DNA of 19,165 nt, taken from CAZOHN01 sp964579325. GTDB lineage: Bacteria > Pseudomonadota > Alphaproteobacteria > Rhodobacterales > Rhodobacteraceae. Shown piece after piece: positions 1 to 6,256 of this stretch. The position numbers and the translations under genes are program-made. Location: NCBI GenBank assembly GCA_964579325.1, contig CAZOHN010000047.1, forward strand, positions 1 through 19,165, given 5' to 3'. Position 1 is the stretch's first letter; each line of letters begins with the position of its first letter. The notes below the pieces were generated by a model. The model searched no databases. It worked only from the letters and a program-made list of their open reading frames with translations, and was not told where the DNA came from.

Positions 1-72
1 TCGTTGGGGTGAGTGATGGTGAACCGGCCGCACATGGGGCGGCAGGGTAGGCCGGTGCGGCGGCCCGGGAAA

Positions 73-103
73 GGGATCGCGTGCGGTCGTCTGCCGCGAT
101 CCC
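73..103 (-). terminator. Hairpin terminator candidate after the VPLPA-CTERM gene
   Basis: A perfect 9-bp inverted repeat (GGGATCGCG at 73-81, CGCGATCCC at 95-103) encloses a 13-nt loop. It begins 7 bases beyond the stop codon of the minus-strand gene that ends at 111. Read on the minus strand it is followed by only three T residues, so it is a plausible but weak intrinsic terminator. Positions 1-72 show nothing I can support. Confidence 0.5.
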
Positions 104-110
104 GTTGCGC

Positions 111-1231
111 TCAGGTCCGGCGACGGCGGAGGACTGCGAGCAGGCCGAGCCCACCGCCAAGCAGGAGTGCAGGCGCCGGCAGCGGAACCGGGGGAACCGG
201 CGGCGGCGGGGGCGGCTCGTAGCCCTCGATCAGCGTCACGCGGTCGAGCAGGATGCCGACGTTGTCGCCGCCCAGATGATGCAGGGCGATCTTTACCGGG
301 CGGTCGCTTGCGGGCTGGTACAGCAGTTCGACCACCCGGTAGTCGTCGTCGGGGGCCAGCGTGAAGGTTTCATCCGCTTCGTAGCAGGGACCAGTACACT
401 CCAGCATGAGATTGAAACTGTCGCTCGCGCCGCCGCGCGCGTTGCCGTCAGACCCAGCAGGCCCGTCGACCCGGAGACGTCGATCGTGCATTCGATCGAA
501 CCGGTCGCGCCGGTGCCCTGGAGCTTTTCGACCGGCAGGTCGGGGATCGGGCCGGAAAAGCTGACCGCGAGGGGCATGTGGCTGCCGAAGCCGAGTGACG
601 TGGACAGCAGGCTCTCGGCGAAGCCCTCCATCCCCGTGACCTCGGCAAGTGCCCGGGTCCGCAGCGAGCCGCTGAGGGTGAACAGGTAGTCGTCGTCGGT
701 GAGGTTGCTGAAGACCACCAGCGGCGACGAGCCGCCCGCTGCCAGTGCCGTGGCTGCGAAGCTGTCGGATAGGCCAAGGTATCCGAAGTCGTTCGCCTGG
801 CCGCGCAGGTCTCGGGCGACGTAGGCGTTGGGCGGCTCGGGGCTGACGACGCGGACGCCGTAGGTGTAGAAGTGGGACGCCGCCCGGCTGCCCGGCCCGA
901 CGACAAAGGTCGGGTCGCTTGCGTGGGCGCTCGTCGACTGACGAAAGAAGCGCGATTCGTCGTCCGGCGATGTTCTGGCGATGAGGGTCGTCTTGTCTGC
1001 GACATCCACCGCACCCGGCGAGTCGAGAGAAGAGGCGGTGGAGAACCCGAAGTCAGCGATGCCGGGCGCAGCGACGATCCAGGCCGGCAAGGGGCCGCCG
1101 CCGTTGAAATGGAAGGTGGACTGGAAGGATGCAAGCGCCAGTCCGACGGTCGCGGAGTGCGCCGGTGCTGCCACGCGTTTGGCGGCGAGCGGCACCGCGG
1201 CGGGAAGGGACGATCGGAAGGGATGGGTCAT
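111..1231 (-). pseudogene. VPLPA-CTERM sorting-domain exported protein, frameshifted
   Basis: An exported protein of about 373 residues if one frameshift is repaired. It starts at ATG 1231 behind a GGAAGAG ribosome site. The N-terminus has a signal peptide ending near AHS-AT. The body is unrecognised and secretory in character. The last 30 residues show a proline run, the VPLPA motif, a hydrophobic helix and an RRRR tail, which is the tripartite VPLPA-CTERM signal. Known for the family: such tails are recognised by an exosortase-type transpeptidase and go with cell-surface or matrix proteins; no sorting enzyme is in this window. The frame from 1231 loses sense near 430-445, inside a GCG-rich run, and the C-terminal part continues in another frame to TGA at 111. 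Adding one base in the run restores a continuous protein. This is either a sequencing error or real decay. Function beyond surface location is unknown. Confidence 0.75.
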
Positions 1232-1455
1232 CGTCTCTTCCCGATATCCTGTGTCCTGATGTCGGCGCCTGCGCGCAGGGCGGCGGCCGGAAAGTCGGGG
1301 TCCGGTGATGCAGGCGCGGTCATGGTCGGGCACGTGCCGACCGCGACCCGGCACCGGCTGCACCGGGCGAAAGCCAGGTCCGCAAGGCCGCCCGCCAGAA
1401 GCGGCAGGCTTGTCGGCACGGCCCCCATGCGCGGGTCTCCGGGGGACGTGCGGTT
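1232..1455. other. Intergenic leader upstream of the VPLPA-CTERM gene
   Basis: I see no credible gene here; the short open frames lack a ribosome site and protein-like composition. It should hold the promoter of the minus-strand VPLPA-CTERM gene, but no clear -35/-10 pair stands out in this GC-rich sequence. Confidence 0.35.
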
Positions 1456-1935
1456 TCATTCCCAGGCCTGTGGCCAGTAGTCGAGGCTGGCTGGAACGGC
1501 GGTATCGGCGGTGGCGATCGCCATCCGGTCCATCAGGTCCGAGACCCGGGCGGCCGCGCCATCGGGCAGGTCGCTGGTGTTCGTTGCAAACGCGATGTGA
1601 AGGCCCTTGAGGTCGCGGCCGTTGGCCGAGACATAGCCCTCCGGGAAGACATCGACCCGTGCATAGCCGCCGCCAAGGGAACCGGTGTACGACAGCTTTC
1701 CGCCACCTCCGGCGAAGCCCATGCGGTCCATTTCTACATGGCTTTAGCGATCCGCCAGTTCCGCGGTGATCGCCAGCACGCCCTGGGCAAAACTCGTCCA
1801 ACCGCCGGCGGCAAGGCCGGTCCCGGAATTCTGGAATGGCAGGGGGACGTGTCCCGTGGTCCGGTCGTCGTCGTCGCTCGTGCGCCTGTAGGCGTGGGAG
1901 TCCCGCGGGTCCTGAGTAGCATTCTGCGGGCGCAC
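1456..1935 (-). pseudogene. Unidentified gene interrupted by an in-frame stop
   Basis: Two open stretches lie in one minus-strand frame: 1935-1744, beginning at a GTG and ending in TAA at 1744-1746, and 1731-1456, ending in TGA. Both have strongly G/C third positions, as expected for real coding sequence in this genome. The downstream stretch of 91 residues is glycine-rich at its start and contains GGGYARVDVFPEGYVSANG. Its ATG at 1731 has no ribosome site, which suggests that it is the C-terminal half of one longer protein and that TAA replaced a sense codon (TAT or TAC would fit). The frame stays open upstream to about 2105 but has no good start there. I do not recognise the family. It could instead be two small genes. 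Confidence 0.4.
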
Positions 1936-2051
1936 CCGGCCCTTGAGGCCCAGGCGGCGCCAACCTGTATCAGCCTGCGTGGTCGCGCGTCCCGGTAGGG
2001 TAATGGCGACGGTCGCAGTCTTCGCCGTCGATCGATTGTATCGAGTACCGG

Positions 2052-2106
2052 CGAAACCTCCCTGTTCGGCAGACCTCAGCCAGTCCCGCCCGACGAGGAG
2101 GTTTCG
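2052..2106. promoter_or_regulatory. 10-bp inverted repeat upstream of the 64-residue protein gene
   Basis: CGAAACCTCC at 2052-2061 and GGAGGTTTCG at 2097-2106 are exact reverse complements separated by 35 bases. The right arm ends 33 bases before the ATG at 2140. It could be a two-half-site operator or a long-looped stem in the 5' leader. The sequence does not identify its binding partner. Confidence 0.4.
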
Positions 2107-2139
2107 TCAATTCGGACGCACCCTGAAAGGATACAGCCA

Positions 2140-2334
2140 ATGGAAGCGAAATCGCCTCTGGCCAGCTCCACGGAAAAGATGAAGTCCGTCAAGGCGGCCT
2201 GGGACGCAGCGCCGCCCGGACCCAGGAAAGACGCGACTCTCAAGCACTACCAGGCCGCCGAGAAGGCCAACGCCGGCAGGAATGACAGCGAATGCAATCG
2301 CGAACTCGACGCCGCCGAGCGCGCGCTCGCGTAA
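2140..2334 (+). CDS. Small soluble protein, 64 residues, function unknown
   Basis: A 64-residue charged, lysine- and alanine-rich, probably helical protein with no membrane segment or signal peptide. The start ATG at 2140 has AAGGA eight bases upstream. The C-terminal half (KHYQAAEKANAGRND, then ELDAAERAL) has the heptad-like look of a helical hairpin, and there is one cysteine. Short proteins of this style occur, as I recall, in many Rhodobacterales, usually beside stress or Crp/Fnr-type regulators; I know no assigned function. It faces a convergent Crp/Fnr gene whose end is 52 bases away, and I see no convincing terminator in between. A long inverted repeat precedes it, which may control it. 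Confidence 0.75.
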   Translation: MEAKSPLASSTEKMKSVKAAWDAAPPGPRKDATLKHYQAAEKANAGRNDSECNRELDAAERALA

Positions 2335-2386
2335 GCTTGCCGGCCGGGTCACGGTCTCTCCGGTGCTGGTTTGCCCAGGACGATCC

Positions 2387-3117
2387 TCAGCGCAGCAGCG
2401 GCCCGTCTTGGTCGAGGTAGGCCGTGTCGAATTGGGCGAGGTCGACAAGACCATCGAAGTCATCGAAGGCGACGCGGCCCTTCTGGAAAGTCACCAGACC
2501 TGCTTCACGAAGGTGCCGAAGCACACGGTTCACGTGAACCGCACTCAGCCCGAGCGCATCGGCGAGGTGGTACTGCGTCAAGGGGCAGTCGAACCCGGTC
2601 TTGTCGCCCACTCCCACGAGCTTGAGCCTTGCGCCCAACTCCAGCAGGAAGTGGGCCATCCGCTCCTACGCCGAGCGTCGGCCGAGGTTGACGAGGTGTT
2701 CCACCACCATCGCCTCGTCCCGCGATGCGGCCCAGAGAATGGTTGTCGCGAGGCGCGGGGCGTCGGCGAATGCGTCCAGAAGGTCGGAGGCCAGAACCTC
2801 GGAGGCTTCGATCCCCGTCAGCGCTTCGACGCTGTGGTCGGCGGTTCTGAACAGGATGCTCCTCAACCCCAGGAAATCGCCGGGAATCTGGAACCCACGA
2901 TCTGCCGCCCGCCATCGGGCAGCAGCTTGTAGGAGCAGGCCCAGCCCCTAGCGAGGATGAAGGCGGAAGCATCGGTCTGGCCCTCATGGCTCATCTCGTG
3001 ACCTGGCAGGAAATCCCGGCGCCGCCGGCGAAAGCGCGCCAGGGTCGCCAGATCGGTGTCGGTAAGAGCGACGAAGGCAGAGAGCTTTCGGGTCAGGGGG
3101 CTTTGCAGGATCGACAT
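2387..3117 (-). pseudogene. Crp/Fnr-family transcriptional regulator, frameshift plus amber codon
   Basis: A DNA-binding regulator of the Crp/Fnr superfamily. Starting at ATG 3117, the N-terminal part is a cyclic-nucleotide-binding-type beta-barrel (SAFILARGWACSYKLLPDGG, then the IPGDFLGL signature). The C-terminal part is a winged helix, with recognition-helix text LSAVHVNRVLRHLREAGLV. Two lesions break it. The frame shifts at the C run 2894-2896: one more C on the plus strand restores VGFQIPGDFLGL. An in-frame TAG at 2666-2668 sits where relatives tend to have a residue such as Tyr, between GRRSA and ERMAHF. With the single base added the span is exactly 244 codons including stop, a normal family length. 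I see no cysteine cluster for an Fnr-type iron-sulfur centre, so the ligand is unknown. It reads divergently from the small gene at 3297. Confidence 0.85.
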
Positions 3118-3296
3118 CTTGTCTTCCAGAGAGGATGGGCAGCGGGGTCGCGTGACGAGTGCCGGATAGCCGGGAAAGAGGCGGCCGAGGCTGCTCTGGA
3201 TCAGTCCAATCTAGCAGATCGCGCTTATGATCGCGAGACATTCCAAGGGCCATGGTCGGTCCGACGGAACCCCCAACCTTGAAAGCGAAGTCGCCA

Positions 3297-3530
3297 ATGT
3301 CTCTTCCCAACGACATCGCCGGAACCGCGGCCCTGGCAATCTGCGAGTCGCTCCTGCTCGCCCTTAACGATCACAAGGTCCTGCCGGAGAGCGAGATTGT
3401 CGGGGTCCTCAAGGACGCCGCGGCGGCCCATGAAACGATGCCAAGCGGCGACCAAGACGTCCTTCACGCCGCAGTCGCTGCGTTGATCAACGGCATCCTC
3501 GACGGTGGAAACTCAGTGCGCCGCCGCTGA
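3297..3530 (+). CDS. Conserved small protein, 77 residues, function unknown
   Basis: A 77-residue, mostly helical, acidic to neutral protein without a membrane segment. The ATG at 3297 is chosen because the protein-like sequence begins there (IAGTAALAICESLLLALND); an in-frame ATG at 3252 would add 15 residues of low-quality sequence. Ribosome sites are weak for both. I recall similar short proteins, with AxxICESLLLAL near the N-terminus and a second helix around EIVGVLKDAAAAHE, in Rhodobacterales and rhizobia, with no known function. It is divergent from the Crp/Fnr gene and may share its control region. It converges on the holin-like gene ending at 3595, with 64 bases between and no clear terminator. 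Confidence 0.75.
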   Translation: MSLPNDIAGTAALAICESLLLALNDHKVLPESEIVGVLKDAAAAHETMPSGDQDVLHAAVAALINGILDGGNSVRRR

Positions 3531-3594
3531 TGCGCACACGCGCGGGCGTCGCTGCGCGGATCTCGGCGGCAATCCCGGCCCGCGAGGCCCTCCT

Positions 3595-3981
3595 TCACGA
3601 TCGCCGCGCCAAAGCGAAGGCTGCGAGGAACCCCGCGAGGGGCAGAAGCGGTCGCCCGGAGCGTGAGAGTGCGGTGGCGAACGCGAGGCTCGCCGCTGCC
3701 CGCGCCTCGATGGCTGCCGTGCGCGCCTTCTGGCGTGCCGCCATTTTCCGACCGATCTTGTTGACGGTCAGTGCGAGAAGCGCAAAGACCAACGCGAAGA
3801 CGATCGCCGCAGCTGGAAATCCTATCTCGCGCGTCAGTGCGGAGAGACCCCCAGCAACGCCAAGGGCGAGCGCCAGTGTTGCAAGGAAAGCCGTGGCGAT
3901 CGCCGTTGCGGCCCGCGTCCCGACGGTACCGAGTCTGGCACCGAGGAGATCGCGGAACGAAGTGATCAGCGGCAACGCCAT
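3595..3981 (-). CDS. Holin-X/YqjE-like membrane protein
   Basis: A 128-residue inner-membrane protein. Two adjacent hydrophobic segments (about residues 26-45 and 55-72) are linked by a short loop and followed by a basic, alanine-rich helix; another hydrophobic stretch lies near the C-terminus. This is the layout of the phage-holin superfamily III / YqjE proteins that commonly accompany DUF883/ElaB-like partners. Despite the name they are chromosomal envelope proteins rather than lysis factors. The ATG at 3981 lies 6 bases after the stop of the DUF883-like gene, so the two are almost certainly co-transcribed. The assignment rests on topology and neighbour, not on a diagnostic residue. Confidence 0.7.
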   Translation of the reverse strand: MALPLITSFRDLLGARLGTVGTRAATAIATAFLATLALALGVAGGLSALTREIGFPAAAIVFALVFALLALTVNKIGRKMAARQKARTAAIEARAAASLAFATALSRSGRPLLPLAGFLAAFALARRS

Positions 3982-3987
3982 GGCCTG

Positions 3988-4263
3988 TCAGGCCTTCCGC
4001 GTGATCATGCCGAGCAGGAGTCCGATGCCGACTGCCACCCCCACCGCAGTGAGCGGGTGGCCGAGCACAGCATTTGTCGCCGTTGCCTGGGCATCGCGTC
4101 CAGTCTGGCTGATCTGGCGACCCGCGTTCCCGACCCCTTCGGACATCTCGTCCGAAACGGTTCTGGCGAGTTTCATGAAGTTGGCCTGAAGCGTCTGGAT
4201 CTGCTGGCTGAGATCATCAGTGGAAGGGGAAGCTTTCGCAATCGAATTGGCAAGGGAAGTCAT
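3988..4263 (-). CDS. DUF883/ElaB/YqjD-like membrane-anchored protein
   Basis: A 91-residue protein of the ElaB/YqjD/DUF883 type. It has an amphipathic helical N-terminal domain (DDLSQQIQTLQANFMKLART), a glutamine/alanine-rich linker, then one C-terminal glycine-rich transmembrane helix (TAVGVAVGIGLLLGMI) and a short basic tail. The ATG at 4263 is preferred because GGAG lies 9-10 bases upstream; an in-frame start 15 bases earlier has no such site. Known for the family: tail-anchored inner-membrane proteins induced in stationary phase or stress, some of which bind ribosomes in E. coli. It is the first gene of a two-gene operon with the holin-like protein. I found no clear general-stress (GGAAC...GTT) promoter upstream. 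Confidence 0.8.
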   Translation of the reverse strand: MTSLANSIAKASPSTDDLSQQIQTLQANFMKLARTVSDEMSEGVGNAGRQISQTGRDAQATATNAVLGHPLTAVGVAVGIGLLLGMITRKA

Positions 4264-4321
4264 GAGGCATCTCCGCAACTGGACATATGCACCGGATCGT
4301 GCCGGAGCTCACATTGGTGCG

Positions 4322-4343
4322 GGCCGGTCATCGTTGACCGGCC
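4322..4343. terminator. Perfect 9-bp hairpin between minus-strand genes
   Basis: GGCCGGTCA (4322-4330) and TGACCGGCC (4335-4343) are exact complements around a TCGT tetraloop. The hairpin lies 53 bases downstream of the minus-strand 24-residue peptide gene and upstream of the DUF883-like gene. Neither strand has a proper T run after it. It may be a terminator or attenuator for the peptide transcript, or an operator of the DUF883-like operon. Confidence 0.45.
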
Positions 4344-4396
4344 GTGGCCGTTTCTTGACTGGATCGCCCATTGGCCGGGTGACCTTGCAGCAGTCG

Positions 4397-4471
4397 TCAG
4401 CGCAGTCCGAGAAATCCCAGAATGACCAGAACGATCACCACAAGACCCACGAGGTAGATGATGTTGTTCAT
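4397..4471 (-). CDS. 24-residue single-span membrane peptide
   Basis: A tiny gene that is easily missed. ATG 4471 has AGGAGAAAG about 11 bases upstream and the frame ends in TGA at 4397. The product is a 24-residue peptide that is almost entirely one transmembrane helix (IIYLVGLVVIVLVILGFLGL) with a terminal arginine, so it probably sits in the inner membrane with the C-terminus in the cytoplasm. I recall near-identical peptides in many Rhodobacteraceae, which would argue that it is a real conserved gene. The longer in-frame extension upstream is not protein-like. Function is unknown; single-helix peptides of this size often modulate a larger membrane complex. Confidence 0.7.
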   Translation of the reverse strand: MNNIIYLVGLVVIVLVILGFLGLR

Positions 4472-4656
4472 TGGCGACGCAACTTTCTCCTGTGGCCGCG
4501 CTGCAGCCAGGTCCCGCCGTTGAACTAGCCTGCAGGGAAGGTGGGTGCCACAACATGGATCAGCCTGAGAGCGCCGCACCCATTGCCCGCTACCCCGGCC
4601 GGCGCCGGACGGCCGAACGCCCGACAGGCGATCCCGCTGTCGCCTGCCCCGAGGAT

Positions 4657-4675
4657 GCGCCAGCCCGCCTGGCGC
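4657..4675 (-). terminator. Hairpin directly after the tail-anchored protein gene
   Basis: GCGCCAG (4657-4663) and CTGGCGC (4669-4675) form a 7-bp stem with a 5-nt loop, starting one base beyond the stop codon of the minus-strand gene at 4677. A second possible stem (CGACAG/CTGTCG) follows downstream. There is no T run, so the hairpin may act as a transcript end or stabiliser rather than a classical terminator. Confidence 0.4.
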
Positions 4676-4676
4676 G

Positions 4677-5114
4677 TCATTCTCCCATTCCGTCGGATCC
4701 CGAGAAAAAGGCCTGAAAAATGAAAAGGATCAAAAGGAATATGGCAAGCATCCGACCGATGCCTGAGCTTTCGCCGGGGGTGGGTGGGGATGACCCGGCT
4801 GGTGGAGCAGCCTGCGCGGCTTGGCGCCCGGAGGATCGAGGAAGCAGGTCTATGAGCCGAAGCGTGATCGCGCCTGTGTCCTGCCCCAGAGCCGGGATGT
4901 CGCCGAACCCGGCCAGAAGGCCGCCCAGGCGACTTCGTGCTTCCTCCCGAGTCATGCGCGACAGCTCCGCCGCCGCGTCCACCGGGTCGAGCCCGAGACG
5001 GGCAAGGGCGGACAGGACTGTCACGAGGTTGCCATTCCGATCTTCGCCGACACTGGCATAAAGGAACGGATCTACGGGGGTCGCAGCCATTCGGAGGTCA
5101 TCCATGCGCGTCAT
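4677..5114 (-). CDS. Tail-anchored protein of unknown function, 145 residues
   Basis: A 145-residue protein. The first 85 or so residues form a soluble helical domain (DPFLYASVGEDRNGNLVTVL, then LGLDPVDAAAELSRM). A proline/serine-rich linker follows, then one strongly hydrophobic C-terminal helix (IGRMLAIFLLILFIFQAFF) and a short acidic tail. It is therefore a probable cytoplasmic domain tethered by a tail anchor. The ATG at 5114 is chosen over an upstream in-frame start because AAAGGA lies about 8 bases before it and the extension is arginine/histidine-rich non-protein-like text. I do not recognise the domain. It is divergent from the membrane-protein gene at 5434. Confidence 0.75.
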   Translation of the reverse strand: MTRMDDLRMAATPVDPFLYASVGEDRNGNLVTVLSALARLGLDPVDAAAELSRMTREEARSRLGGLLAGFGDIPALGQDTGAITLRLIDLLPRSSGRQAAQAAPPAGSSPPTPGESSGIGRMLAIFLLILFIFQAFFSGSDGMGE

Positions 5115-5433
5115 TGCCGCGTTCCTTTTCCCAGGGGTGTACTGGATATGGGCGTGGTGCGGATGCGCGCGGGCGCGGCGGCACTCTGGCAACCTCTCAC
5201 GCGCGGCTCCCCGGTCCGACCGTGGTCCGCGGTCCGGGGAGGATACGCCCGCATCGACGGGCAGGGGCTGACGCAGATCAGTGATGTCCCGGCGAGCGCA
5301 CCCCCGCCTGCGACACGTCGGCTTTCCGGCCTGAGGCTAACGCCGATCAGTCCGGGCGCGAGGGGTTGCTCTATCGTTACTCCGCGTGCGCGTGGACCGA
5401 GCCACGTTACCGGAACACTGAAAGGAAGATGCG
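5115..5433. other. Divergent intergenic region with a GGTCCG triplet repeat
   Basis: 319 bases without a credible gene, lying between the starts of the genes at 5114 (minus) and 5434 (plus), so both promoters should be here. The hexamer GGTCCG occurs three times at 5213, 5224 and 5231 within 24 bases. No canonical -35/-10 pair or EcfG-type GGAAC...GTT site was found at a suitable distance from either gene. Confidence 0.4.
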
Positions 5434-5787
5434 ATGAACGCTCCCGAATGGCTGAAACCAGCCCTCGCCGGCGCCGTGGTCGGCGGTGCAATCGTCGCCA
5501 TCGCGGGCTTCTCCTGGGCCGGCTGGATGACGGCCGGCAGCGCCGACAGGATGGCCCGGACCATGTCCGACGAAAGCATCGTCGCGGCATTCGTCCCGGT
5601 CTGTCTGGAACTGGCCGCCAACGACCCCGAACGCACCACAAAACTCGCTTCCGTCCAGGAGGTGACCGGCATCAGGCGACGGGATGCGCTGATGGCGACA
5701 GGCTGGGCCACGATGCCCGGCAGTGACGCGCCCAGCCGGGGCCTTGCGGCGGCCTGCGAAGCGGCGCTCGATCTGGCCGGAGCATGA
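5434..5787 (+). CDS. Small single-span membrane protein, 117 residues
   Basis: A 117-residue protein with an N-terminal hydrophobic glycine/alanine-rich helix (LAGAVVGGAIVAIAGFSWAG, residues about 11-30). This is more likely an uncleaved anchor than a signal peptide. The remainder is a soluble, mainly helical domain with two cysteines (in VPVCLELA and AAACEAALD) that could form a disulfide in the periplasm. ATG 5434 has AAGGAAG about 6 bases upstream. I recall proteins of this pattern in alphaproteobacteria as conserved hypotheticals; the function is unknown. Its stop overlaps or nearly touches the start of the next gene, so the two are translationally coupled. Confidence 0.75.
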   Translation: MNAPEWLKPALAGAVVGGAIVAIAGFSWAGWMTAGSADRMARTMSDESIVAAFVPVCLELAANDPERTTKLASVQEVTGIRRRDALMATGWATMPGSDAPSRGLAAACEAALDLAGA

Positions 5788-5789
5788 CC

Positions 5790-6062
5790 ATGGGGACTGA
5801 ACAGGTCCCGACCGGGGCCAGCACCAGGGCGGCAAGCGGCCCGGAGACGCCCGTCGGCGAGACGGTCGGTGTTGCGACGCAATTCCCCGCCACCGTCCGG
5901 AGCCTTCCAGCGCCAATCACCGACAGCCGGCCGCCAAGCGGCGTGGAGATCGAGCTGCGCAACGGCATCTGGAGCGTGACCGTCGATGGCAACTTCCTGG
6001 GCGACTACCACGCGCAGGAAGATGCAGAGGCCGCGGCCACGCTCGAAAGGCGACAATCGTAG
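5790..6062 (+). CDS. Small unknown protein coupled to the preceding gene
   Basis: About 90 residues, soluble. The N-terminal half is low-complexity (Pro, Thr, Gly, Ala) and probably disordered. The C-terminal half is compact and more convincing (VEIELRNGIWSVTVDGNFLG, then an EDAEAAA helix), looking like a short beta-sheet plus helix. ATG 5790 is preferred because GGAG sits 7 bases upstream, within the end of the previous gene; an ATG at 5784 overlapping that gene's TGA is the alternative. I do not recognise a family. The 136 bases between this stop and the next start hold nothing obvious. Confidence 0.55.
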   Translation: MGTEQVPTGASTRAASGPETPVGETVGVATQFPATVRSLPAPITDSRPPSGVEIELRNGIWSVTVDGNFLGDYHAQEDAEAAATLERRQS

Positions 6063-6256
6063 CCTGTTGCGGCGCGTTGCAGACGCGGCCAGCGGCCGAA
6101 ATCGAGGAGATGCCGACGGCGCCAAATGCGCATCAGTCTCCATCGACACGCCCGGCAGGATGCGCCGTCCTGGCGTCCAGAAACCGGAGAAGCGGATCAT
6201 GACCAGAGTGACAGCCTTGATGACGGACACTGCCGATCTGTCGGCCAAGCCCATGC

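Noticed and set aside
3197..3208. TGGA-N4-TCCA palindrome as a Crp/Fnr operator
   Set aside because: It lies between the Crp/Fnr gene and its divergent neighbour, but it is only a short dyad that does not match the usual TTGAT-N4-ATCAA or TGTGA half-sites, so chance is a good explanation.
3595..3981. Holin-like gene as evidence of a prophage
   Set aside because: No other phage gene is near, and holin-X/YqjE proteins next to DUF883 proteins are ordinary chromosomal envelope genes.
5400..5420. GGAAC near 5411 as an EcfG stress promoter
   Set aside because: It is too close to the ATG at 5434 to leave room for a -10 element and a leader.
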